64,000 nt of DNA from Bacillota bacterium. GTDB lineage: Bacteria; Bacillota; Clostridia; Acetivibrionales; DSM-1351. The DNA lies in contig JAEZIB010000102.1 in the NCBI GenBank assembly GCA_023416275.1, forward strand, positions 1 to 64,000, written 5' to 3'. The notes under the pieces were generated by a model, which ran no database searches, was not told where the DNA came from, and saw nothing but the letters and a program-made list of their open reading frames with translations. Shown here piece by piece: positions 10,884 through 19,747 of this stretch (positions are counted from its first letter, which is position 1; every line of letters begins with the position of its first letter). A program made the position numbers and the translations under genes.

Positions 10884-13800
10884 ATGAAGAAAAAGTTAAT
10901 GGGCATTATAGCAATCGTTTTGTCAATTTTAATTCCGCTGCAAAGTATTGCTTTAGCTAAAGTAAATTTCAATAATACATATAGTGAACAGAAAAGAACA
11001 GTTTTAGTAAAATACAAGGATGGAAATCTTTCTTTTAATTCCAAGCTTAAGGGGTCAAAAATAAAGAAACACCTTAAAAACAAAAAAATTAAGCTAGTTG
11101 AAACAGATGATGCAGGTGTTCAAAAAATACGTAAAGATAAAGATGTATTATTTGTTGAAGAAGATAGTTCCATAAGGAAATTAGAGGATAAGATAACTTG
11201 GAACGTAGAGCAGATTAAAGCACCTCAGCTTCTCAAAAAGAACTATTCTGGAACGGGTGTAAAGGTAGCCGTTTTTGATACGGGTATAGAGACTCAGAAT
11301 AATGACTTGAATGTTAAAAACGGAGTGTCATTTATAGATGGGGTTTCAAGCTATACCGATGATAATGGGCACGGTACAGCGGTAGCAGGAATTTTATCTT
11401 CTATAAAAAATGATAGTGGCTTATTGGGTGTTGCTCCAAATATAGATTTGTACTCTGTAAAAATTCTTGATAAAAATGGAGATGGAAAGTACAGTAATAT
11501 CATTGATGGCTTACAATGGGCAATAGATAACAAAATCAATATAGTGACTATGTGCTTCGGAGGAATAAAATATTCAAGGATATTACAAGAGGCTATAAAT
11601 GAAGCGTATTCCAATAACATCCTTATTATTGCAGCAGCAGGCAATAATGGAGACTCAGTAAATGTAGATTTCCCAGCTAGATATAAAAATGTAATTAGTG
11701 TTGGAGCTGTTGACAAAGATAATGCAATAGCTTCGTTTTCAAATGGAGGTAAACAGTTGGATTTAGTTGCCCCAGGAGTTTCGGTTGAAACACTTGGATT
11801 AGGTAATACTAGTCAGATAACAAGTGGTACATCGTTTTCAGTTCCCCATGTTGCGGGAGTTGCGGCAGAATTGCTAAGTGCAAAAAAGACTCTATCCAAT
11901 TCACAGATGAGAAAGCTATTACTTGGGACTGCCGTCTCATTAGGCAACAAAAACACATACGGTTATGGATTGGTTGATGCTGAAAAAGCGCTAAAAAACA
12001 TTAATAAGACATTTAAGAACATATCAGAAAAAGCCGAAGTTACAGGCGATAGCGATATCGGTGGAGATGGTAATGTTCATACCTCTGTTCAAAAGTATAC
12101 TCCCGAAGAGCAAAATATTAAATTGGGAGAAAGTGCAACACTTGGCCTTCAGTACTCTGAAAATCACAATAATGTTGAGGTTACAATAAAATGCGGTAGT
12201 GTTATTAAAAAGTCTGAAATAATATCTGTAGAAGGAGAAGATCCATATGGGTGTGTCACATGGTATACATGTGACAGTGAAGTTTTAGATGAAGCTGGAA
12301 CATACACTGTAAGATTCCATTGCCCTGACTATCTTAATGCTGATGAAGTTTTTACTATCAATGTAGAAGAAGAACTTACAATACCTCAAATGCCTACAGG
12401 AGTATCACTGACGCCTCACTCTAATTATATGGTAATTAATTGGAATAGTATAAAAAACGCAGAAAGCTATCGGATTATGGTTGATGGAAATGATAGTATA
12501 AGTTCTGTTGTTTCTTCTTGCACTAGCGATACTTTAGCTCCAAATACTGAGCATTCTTTTAGTGTTAGAGCTATAAATGAATTGGGTTCTAGTAATTGGT
12601 CTTATCCAGTATCAGCCTATACACTTGCAAGTGTTCCTGTACAAAGAGAAGGTAATCTGGATATAAATACACTATCACTTAAAATAGATTGGCTTGATAA
12701 TGGAAATCCAAGTGGTACAGAATATAAGCTGGCATTGTTTGATGAAAATAATTATAAGGTAAAAGAAAATGCATGGACTACAAATCTCACAGATACTATT
12801 AGCAACTTAAAATATGCTACAACATATAAAGTAGAGATAAAGGCTAGAAACTTTGATGGTATAGAAACAGAATGGTTCACGTTTGGTAGTGTGGTTGTTC
12901 CGCCAATAACCCAATGTAATGAAGAGCAAATGCAGGGGCAATATGGATACTATAATGATGATACCCAAGTATGTGTAAATGAGCCAGTAAATATAGTTAC
13001 TGGTAACTATTATTGTAGTGAAGAAGACATAAATATTACTGAAATAGGGCTTCCATTACAGGTACAGCGTTCATATAATTCTATTGATACGAGAGAAGGA
13101 ATACTGGGTAAAAGTTGGAGAATGAATTATGAAAGTAATATTTCAATAGATTCAGAGACTGGAAATGCAGTAGTAACCTATCCTGATGGTCATGCTGGCA
13201 GATTTATACCAAAAACAGGAGGACATGAATTTATAGGTCCTGATGGAATTTTTGAACAGCTTACTAAGGACAGCAATGGAATATATTCTTTAAAACTAAA
13301 AGATAAGACAGTTTATAAATATAGCTCAAGCGGTAAACTAATACAAATTTCAGATAAGAATAATAATACCATTACATTAACCTACAATGAAGCTGGGCAG
13401 CTTAAAACTGTCACTGGGCAAGGTGGTAAACAGCTCACTTTTTCCTATGAGGATGAAAAATTAAAAAGAATCACTGACCCAGCAAATAGAACGATAATTT
13501 ATACGTATGATTTAGCAGGGAATTTGATTAGGGTTAAGGGAATTAACGGTGAAGAAAAGAATTATGCTTATAGTATTTATGGAATTACATCAATAACTGA
13601 TCAAAATAATAAAAAGTTTATAGAAAATGAATATGATAAGTTTAACAGAGTTATAAGACAGTTTGATGAAAACCGTAATGAGATTACTTACACATATAAT
13701 GATGAAGGGAAAGAAACTATTTGTCACTATGTAACCTCAAATATCTCAGAAACTTACCAATTTAATGATAATCTGTATATTAATAAAATTATATACAGTG

Positions 13801-16800
13801 ATAATACATATGAGGAATACACCTTCGACCAGTGGGGCAATAAGGATAGCATAAGAGATAGGAACGGTAATATAACAGCTTATGAATATGATGAACGAGG
13901 GAACCTAAAATCAACTACTTCTGCTGCTCCTTATTTCTATAAAACAATCTATACGTATGATGAAAATGATAATTTAGTTAAAATAAGCTCACCAGGAGGA
14001 GCTGAAACATGTTTTACATATGATTCAATGGGAAATGTTAAAACAAGTAAAACAAAGCTTGATGATTATACATATGCTATTAAATCATATAATTACGATG
14101 ACAATGGAAGAATAATTAGTATTACAGATGCTGAAAATAATACTGCTAACTTTGAGTACTCTAATTATCCATCACCAACAAAAGTAACTGGTCCAGAAAA
14201 TAAAATTATTAGCTTCACCTATGATAGTTTAAATAGAACAGAGACTATGACTGATGCAGATGGTATAGTTACTTATCAATACAACTCTAATAACAAGGTT
14301 GAGAAGATAATTGACAAGGATAATAATGTTACTAGATATAAGTACGATAAACTTGGAAATCTAATAAAGTATATTCTACCAGAGCAGTATAACCCAGTAA
14401 CAGATGATGGCTTGGGTGTAACCTATGAGTACGATGCTATGGATATGAAGGTAAAGGAAACTAATGCAGTGGGTACAGTTAATGCTGTCAAATATGATGA
14501 GTTTGGAAATATCATAAAGAGTATAAATCCAAATTACTATAACGAGTTAACTAATGACGGTGTAGGTTATATCTATACATATGATTCGGATAAAAGACTT
14601 ATTAAGGTGTCGAATCCCTCTGGGAAAAAATCCAGAATAAAGTATGATGCTGTAGGAAATAAGATTAAAGAAATTGATGCAAACAGCTATAATGAAGCTG
14701 TTGACGATGGTGCAGGAATTGAATACATATATGATCAGCTAAATAGTCTAATTATGGTTAAGAATACGGATGGAAATGTTGTTAAAAAGCTTGTTTATGA
14801 TGCAGCTGGAAATATCATTAAGGAAATTGATGGTAAGGGTTATATTAGCGGTAGTAGTGATGAGGCAAGATATGGAACTATTATGAAATACAATCTTGCT
14901 GGCTGGCTAACAGAGCAAAGAACACCTGCTCAAAATAATAATGGTTTAATCTATTATAATATAACCAGATATACATATGATAAAAATGGAATGCAGCTTG
15001 AGAAAAAGACTTCTAAAGAATATGTTACAGAAAATGGGGAGCCTGACACTTGGAATACTGTTACAAAGCAGTACAATAAAAGTGGACAGGTAGTCAAGGT
15101 TATTGATACCTTAGGTGAACAAATAGAATATCAATATAACTCACTTGGTCAGCTTAAGATAGAAAAATCCTCAATAAGTGATGGAAACAGTATTAAAACC
15201 TATTATACATATACTAAATTAGGCAAGGTAGAAACTGTAAAAAGAGAAATCCTATCAAACGATCTGATAAATGGGGATAAAAATAACCCAATAACCTATG
15301 CGATTACATCCTTTGAATATGATAAAAATGGTAATATTGAAAGTGTTCAAAACCCAGAAGGACATATTACAAATTTTGAATATGATTCAGCTAGAAGGCT
15401 TATAGCAAAAAAAGAAGAAGTAACAGCCAGTGAAATTGATATCTACAATACAGCTATATCAGTTAATACTGCTAAAACAGCTATTATGCCTGGTGAACAA
15501 GTTGATTATCAAATAAAATTAAACCCAGATAGAAATATGGTGGTAGCTGGGGCGGATATATATATTAAGTATGATGCTAGGATCTGTGAATATATTGATT
15601 GTCAACAAAAGCTAGATGGAATATCAGTCAACGCTTCAACAACAGGTGAAATAAAGATTTCAGGAGCATTTACTGGGAAAAATGTTGAAACAATACTTTC
15701 TACTCTACGATTTAAATTAAAGGTTGGGATATCGGGGAAAGGCTTTATTACAATTAGCCCGATATCAACGTATAAAAATAATGATGGAAAAACATTTAAA
15801 TTTACTGAAGGCATTGGAAAAGTAGTTTCAGCAAAAACTTTGGATATGAATGGGGATGGAAAGGTTCAGACAAATGACTTTACATTGCTTGCAAAAAGCA
15901 AGGGTGCAACTCCATATGATTTAAGTTATGATGAAAAATATGATATAGATGGCAATGGTAAAATAGACGCTTTTGATCTTAACTATATGAAGGAGCATCT
16001 ATTTAGTGGCAACCAGAATTCTACAGAACTTAAATCTGTTGAGCAAGCAAAGTTCTATGAGAAGTTTACAAATGCCGTTTATCAAGATTCGGATAGTAAA
16101 GTAGTAAGACAGACTGTTTATGAATATGACAAAGCTGGAAATATCATTAAAGAAATATATTGGAATGGAACCATTGAATACAAATATGATGCTTACAACA
16201 GGCTCATTTCAGTAAAAGATAAGGCTAATAATGTATCAAGAGTTTTTTACGATGAGGTTGGAAATGTAACTAAAGAAGTTCTTCCTGAAAACTATAATTC
16301 AAGCACTGATAATGGAACAGGAACCCAGTATATCTATGATGCAATGAATAGGCTGGTTGAGGTTAGAGATGCAAATGGAATTGTCGTAAAAAGAAACCTC
16401 TATGATATAAGTGGTCTTGTAATTAAAGCTATTGATGCTGCTGGATATGCTGCTGGTCAATCAGATTCTGAAAGATATGGTATTGAGTATAACTATGATA
16501 TTGGCAACAGAGTTGAGACAATAATAACTCCAGAAGCTAAAATTAACGGTAAAACAACTTCAAGCTATAAATATGATGCTATTAACAATCTGATTTCATA
16601 TACTGATGGCGAACAGAATACAACCAGATATACAAGTGATATGTGGGGTAAAATTACCAGTGTTACAGATCCTTATGGTATTGTAACCACGTATAGTTAC
16701 GATAAGGCTGGTAATTTATCAGAATTAGTTGATGGAAACAACAATAAAACAACATATACTTATAATAGTTTGAACAAGCTATCTGAAATGACAGATCCTA

Positions 16801-18884
16801 TGGGTCAGCGGGTAACATATAAATATGATAAAGAAGGCAGATTAAGACAGCATACAGATAGAAACGGGCAGGATATACTTTATGAGTATACTACTGATGG
16901 CAATTTAACAAGCAAAAGAGTAGCAGATAAGAATGAACTTGTAAGGTACCTGTATAATATGGATGGAAGTATGCTTGCGACTATCGATTCAACAGGTGTT
17001 GATAAATTTAGCTATAATTCAAATGGTCAAGTAATATTAAAATCAAGAAATGGTAAAGAAATACTAAAATATAATTATGACAGAAATGGTAATGTTTTAA
17101 GTGTCACTGACCAAACAGGACAATCAACAGGCTATACCTATGATATTAATAATAATCTTAAAACAGTAAAAGATGGAAATGATGTAGTTGCTACATATAG
17201 CTATAATATAGACCATATGGTTTCTGGTATAGAGTATAAAAATGGAATAGATATAAGCTATAATTATGATAAGGATAAAAATATTTCCTCATTACTACAC
17301 AAAAGTTCTGAAGGAAAAGAATTAAACAGCTTTGAATATACTTATGACGGCAATGGCAATATGTTGTCAAAGAATGAGAATGGTTTAACAACTTCATATA
17401 CATATGATAAGCTGAATAGGCTGGCAACCTCAGGAATTGATTCATTTAAATATGATAATGCAGGGAACAGGACTTTGTGGGAAAAAGAGAATGAGTCTAT
17501 CAATTATAGCTATGATTTAAACAATAGATTGACCACAGAAACAAGTTCAAAAACAGGATCTACGGTTTATACTTATGATAAAAATGGAAATCAGTTAACT
17601 TCATCAAGAGGTATAACTTGCACTTATGATGCATTTAACCAGTTAAAGTCAACACTACTTGCTGATAAAACCTGGATGGAAAATAATTATGATGCATTCG
17701 GTTTAAGAGTATCAGTATGTGAAAATGGATTGACTAGTGATTTTACATACGACAGAGGAAATATTATAACAGAAGTAAATGCAAGTGGTGCGTTAACAGC
17801 GAGAAGTTTAAGAGGAAACGAAATAATAGCAAGAAAGAACTCAGCTGGGACCTTGGCATATTACCTGAATAGTGCTCATGGAGATGTAACCAAGCTAGTA
17901 AACGAAAACTGTGATGTGATCAATTCTTATCAGTATGATGCATTTGGTAATACAACGAATTATACTGAAAAAGTGCAAAATAGGTTTAGGTATGCAGGGG
18001 AACAGTTCGACGAAATAACAGGGCAGTACTATTTGCGTGCAAGGCATTATGACCCAATGACAGGAAGATTTACAACAGAGGACTCTTACAGAGGTAAGGT
18101 TAATGATTCGATGAGCTTAAATTTGTATACTTACTGCAGTAATAATCCTGTGAATTCTGTGGATCCGAGTGGACATTATTATATAAAGGAAGGTTGGAGG
18201 GCATCAAGTATTTATTTAGAAAAGGACAGTTTCTGGACATGCTTGACAAGAACAATTGTAGTTGATTTCGTACCTTTTGGGGGACTACTAAACAATGCCA
18301 TAGAAAGAGAGTTTGGGGTGATAGGTGGTTCGTCGGTGGAGAATTATGGTGGAAAGCAACTCGCTGAAGAAGTTATGTCTGAAATTTTTAGCTTAGGAGG
18401 GCAATATATAAGTGCTGCAATTACGGGATATAATATTTATTCGGTTGCAAAAAGTACGATTGAACGCTGGGATGTTTATAGGATGGATGAAATAGCATTT
18501 AGACTAATTGAAGAAAATCGTATTTACACGTATGCAGAGAATTGGGAGAAAGCAGATCTGATAGAAACTATGGATAGAGCTTATAAGTATATTCTATCAA
18601 ATTATCAATATTTCTCTCAAAAAATTGTGGGTGATTATACTCTTTACCAACTGCATTTGAGGATTAAAAATGCTAAAAATCAAAAAAAAGAGATTGAAAA
18701 AATTGTAATAGATTACGAAGCACAATTAATAGGTCATTATAATGTTGATGATATAAAGATTTATGGTGGAATGTTTAAATCCCATTTTTTATCAGATTGG
18801 GAAGCATGGTTAAATACTGCTTCTTATGACTTTGGAAGACATGTAAAATTTAAAAGCAAAAAAGGTAAATGCAATTATTATTAA
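10884..18884 (+). CDS. Subtilase-Rhs/YD-repeat polymorphic toxin candidate with internal cohesin-like and dockerin domains
   Basis: This is a 2,666-residue secreted protein with an N-terminal signal peptide (residues 1-25). An I9-like propeptide leads into a subtilisin (S8) domain of about residues 100-375. The catalytic Asp132 (FDTG), His163 (NGHGT) and Ser317 (SGTSFS) and the oxyanion Asn254 (GNN) are all present. Two FN3 domains and a DUF6531-like entry (VNIVTGNYY) precede a long YD-repeat shell. At about residues 1517-1709 the shell is broken by a cohesin-like domain and a dockerin with two calcium loops (DMNGDGKVQTND and DIDGNGKIDAFD). YD repeats then resume and end in a canonical Rhs core (YLRARHYDPMTGRF...NPVNSVDPSGH, about 2364-2430). 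The last ~236 residues are an unrecognised domain, in the usual place of a toxin. The nearest known type is WapA/Rhs. The start has a GGAGAG ribosome site. Toxicity is inferred from architecture only. Confidence 0.9.
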   Translation: MKKKLMGIIAIVLSILIPLQSIALAKVNFNNTYSEQKRTVLVKYKDGNLSFNSKLKGSKIKKHLKNKKIKLVETDDAGVQKIRKDKDVLFVEEDSSIRKLEDKITWNVEQIKAPQLLKKNYSGTGVKVAVFDTGIETQNNDLNVKNGVSFIDGVSSYTDDNGHGTAVAGILSSIKNDSGLLGVAPNIDLYSVKILDKNGDGKYSNIIDGLQWAIDNKINIVTMCFGGIKYSRILQEAINEAYSNNILIIAAAGNNGDSVNVDFPARYKNVISVGAVDKDNAIASFSNGGKQLDLVAPGVSVETLGLGNTSQITSGTSFSVPHVAGVAAELLSAKKTLSNSQMRKLLLGTAVSLGNKNTYGYGLVDAEKALKNINKTFKNISEKAEVTGDSDIGGDGNVHTSVQKYTPEEQNIKLGESATLGLQYSENHNNVEVTIKCGSVIKKSEIISVEGEDPYGCVTWYTCDSEVLDEAGTYTVRFHCPDYLNADEVFTINVEEELTIPQMPTGVSLTPHSNYMVINWNSIKNAESYRIMVDGNDSISSVVSSCTSDTLAPNTEHSFSVRAINELGSSNWSYPVSAYTLASVPVQREGNLDINTLSLKIDWLDNGNPSGTEYKLALFDENNYKVKENAWTTNLTDTISNLKYATTYKVEIKARNFDGIETEWFTFGSVVVPPITQCNEEQMQGQYGYYNDDTQVCVNEPVNIVTGNYYCSEEDINITEIGLPLQVQRSYNSIDTREGILGKSWRMNYESNISIDSETGNAVVTYPDGHAGRFIPKTGGHEFIGPDGIFEQLTKDSNGIYSLKLKDKTVYKYSSSGKLIQISDKNNNTITLTYNEAGQLKTVTGQGGKQLTFSYEDEKLKRITDPANRTIIYTYDLAGNLIRVKGINGEEKNYAYSIYGITSITDQNNKKFIENEYDKFNRVIRQFDENRNEITYTYNDEGKETICHYVTSNISETYQFNDNLYINKIIYSDNTYEEYTFDQWGNKDSIRDRNGNITAYEYDERGNLKSTTSAAPYFYKTIYTYDENDNLVKISSPGGAETCFTYDSMGNVKTSKTKLDDYTYAIKSYNYDDNGRIISITDAENNTANFEYSNYPSPTKVTGPENKIISFTYDSLNRTETMTDADGIVTYQYNSNNKVEKIIDKDNNVTRYKYDKLGNLIKYILPEQYNPVTDDGLGVTYEYDAMDMKVKETNAVGTVNAVKYDEFGNIIKSINPNYYNELTNDGVGYIYTYDSDKRLIKVSNPSGKKSRIKYDAVGNKIKEIDANSYNEAVDDGAGIEYIYDQLNSLIMVKNTDGNVVKKLVYDAAGNIIKEIDGKGYISGSSDEARYGTIMKYNLAGWLTEQRTPAQNNNGLIYYNITRYTYDKNGMQLEKKTSKEYVTENGEPDTWNTVTKQYNKSGQVVKVIDTLGEQIEYQYNSLGQLKIEKSSISDGNSIKTYYTYTKLGKVETVKREILSNDLINGDKNNPITYAITSFEYDKNGNIESVQNPEGHITNFEYDSARRLIAKKEEVTASEIDIYNTAISVNTAKTAIMPGEQVDYQIKLNPDRNMVVAGADIYIKYDARICEYIDCQQKLDGISVNASTTGEIKISGAFTGKNVETILSTLRFKLKVGISGKGFITISPISTYKNNDGKTFKFTEGIGKVVSAKTLDMNGDGKVQTNDFTLLAKSKGATPYDLSYDEKYDIDGNGKIDAFDLNYMKEHLFSGNQNSTELKSVEQAKFYEKFTNAVYQDSDSKVVRQTVYEYDKAGNIIKEIYWNGTIEYKYDAYNRLISVKDKANNVSRVFYDEVGNVTKEVLPENYNSSTDNGTGTQYIYDAMNRLVEVRDANGIVVKRNLYDISGLVIKAIDAAGYAAGQSDSERYGIEYNYDIGNRVETIITPEAKINGKTTSSYKYDAINNLISYTDGEQNTTRYTSDMWGKITSVTDPYGIVTTYSYDKAGNLSELVDGNNNKTTYTYNSLNKLSEMTDPMGQRVTYKYDKEGRLRQHTDRNGQDILYEYTTDGNLTSKRVADKNELVRYLYNMDGSMLATIDSTGVDKFSYNSNGQVILKSRNGKEILKYNYDRNGNVLSVTDQTGQSTGYTYDINNNLKTVKDGNDVVATYSYNIDHMVSGIEYKNGIDISYNYDKDKNISSLLHKSSEGKELNSFEYTYDGNGNMLSKNENGLTTSYTYDKLNRLATSGIDSFKYDNAGNRTLWEKENESINYSYDLNNRLTTETSSKTGSTVYTYDKNGNQLTSSRGITCTYDAFNQLKSTLLADKTWMENNYDAFGLRVSVCENGLTSDFTYDRGNIITEVNASGALTARSLRGNEIIARKNSAGTLAYYLNSAHGDVTKLVNENCDVINSYQYDAFGNTTNYTEKVQNRFRYAGEQFDEITGQYYLRARHYDPMTGRFTTEDSYRGKVNDSMSLNLYTYCSNNPVNSVDPSGHYYIKEGWRASSIYLEKDSFWTCLTRTIVVDFVPFGGLLNNAIEREFGVIGGSSVENYGGKQLAEEVMSEIFSLGGQYISAAITGYNIYSVAKSTIERWDVYRMDEIAFRLIEENRIYTYAENWEKADLIETMDRAYKYILSNYQYFSQKIVGDYTLYQLHLRIKNAKNQKKEIEKIVIDYEAQLIGHYNVDDIKIYGGMFKSHFLSDWEAWLNTASYDFGRHVKFKSKKGKCNYY

Positions 18885-18898
18885 AAATCCCAATTATA

Positions 18899-18927
18899 TG
18901 TGCAAGCTATCTTAGATAGCTTGCACA
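18899..18927 (+). terminator. Hairpin between the Rhs gene and the putative immunity gene
   Basis: A perfect 13-bp stem (TGTGCAAGCTATC with its complement) and a TTA loop begin 14 nt after the stop. No T-run follows. If it does terminate, the small downstream gene needs its own promoter. A TATAAT box at 19047-19052 is a possible -10, but its -35 is poor. Confidence 0.55.
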
Positions 18928-19131
18928 AAATACAGACTTATATAATTTAGAAAAGAATGTTGTGATAAAGTATAGAGAATGTAAAAATATAATAGAATAA
19001 ATAACCCTATTGTATGTTAAATATTCTGTTTTTTGTATTTAGAGTATATAATAAGCATTTATTAATCAATAATTTATTATATATTTCACTATAAGTAAAA
19101 GTGATTAAAATTTTGAGAGGAAATAGATAAT

Positions 19132-19389
19132 ATGACCAACAGAAAAAAACTAGTACAGCATAATAGTAGATTACCAAAGATTTTAAAATTTATTTTAAGT
19201 GTTGGTATTATATGTGTAATGATTTTATTACATCCAGTTAAGCAGTGGCATTCTAATATGGGTGAGTATAAATCGGTATTTTTTTATAAAGTTCTGATAA
19301 GTGATCCAGAGCAAGTTATAGTTTTAATATGTATAATATTTTTTGTAATTACAACTATTTGTATCCGTTATATTATGCAACAAAAATAA
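19132..19389 (+). CDS. Small two-helix membrane protein, putative immunity protein
   Basis: An 85-residue protein with two hydrophobic segments, about residues 19-37 and 59-82, joined by a short polar loop (KQWHSNMGEYKS). The N-terminus is basic (TNRKKLVQHNSRLPK), so both ends probably face the cytoplasm. I recognise no family. The start is supported by GAGAGG at 19115-19120. It is the only gene directly downstream of the Rhs-type protein, the normal position for an immunity gene in polymorphic toxin loci. A membrane immunity protein would suit a toxin that acts at or from the membrane. The immunity role is inference. The gap of 247 nt and the hairpin after the toxin suggest independent expression, which is common for immunity genes. 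Confidence 0.6.
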   Translation: MTNRKKLVQHNSRLPKILKFILSVGIICVMILLHPVKQWHSNMGEYKSVFFYKVLISDPEQVIVLICIIFFVITTICIRYIMQQK

Positions 19390-19747
19390 ATTAGAAAAAT
19401 AAATAGAACTGTAACTATTAAGTTGAGATACACAATTGAGGAAGTATTTCTGATATGCCACTCGTCTTCTATATATGTGGTGACTTACAAGAGTCGAAAG
19501 AGACGACACCTACATAGCCCCTCCTTTCTTTACGTTTTCTTTACAACTTCCCCACAACTGTAAGTAAATAATGCTATAATGACGATATAAAATTAAGAAA
19601 AAGTCATATAATCTAGGCGAAAACAAATTATGTATAGCTTAGATATTCTATCGGTTTATTGCTTGGGCTTAGGCACGGTTAATCTATCTTTATGCTCAGG
19701 TTTTAACCACAAATTGACTTTAGTAATTATACTTTCGGGGGTATTTT
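19390..19747 (+). other. Intergenic region with a long, possibly structured leader
   Basis: There is no gene here. After an extended -10 box the sequence to the next start is ~165 nt. It can fold a 7-bp stem (CTTGGGC at about 19671 with GCTCAGG at about 19694) enclosed by GGTT/AACC, plus a small GATA-TTC-TATC hairpin at about 19633. It matches no riboswitch class I know. Confidence 0.35.
19572..19580 (+). promoter_or_regulatory. Extended -10 promoter candidate for the first SLH gene
   Basis: TGCTATAAT matches the extended -10 consensus (TGnTATAAT). There is no good -35 at 16-18 nt, which is tolerable with an extended -10. Confidence 0.4.
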
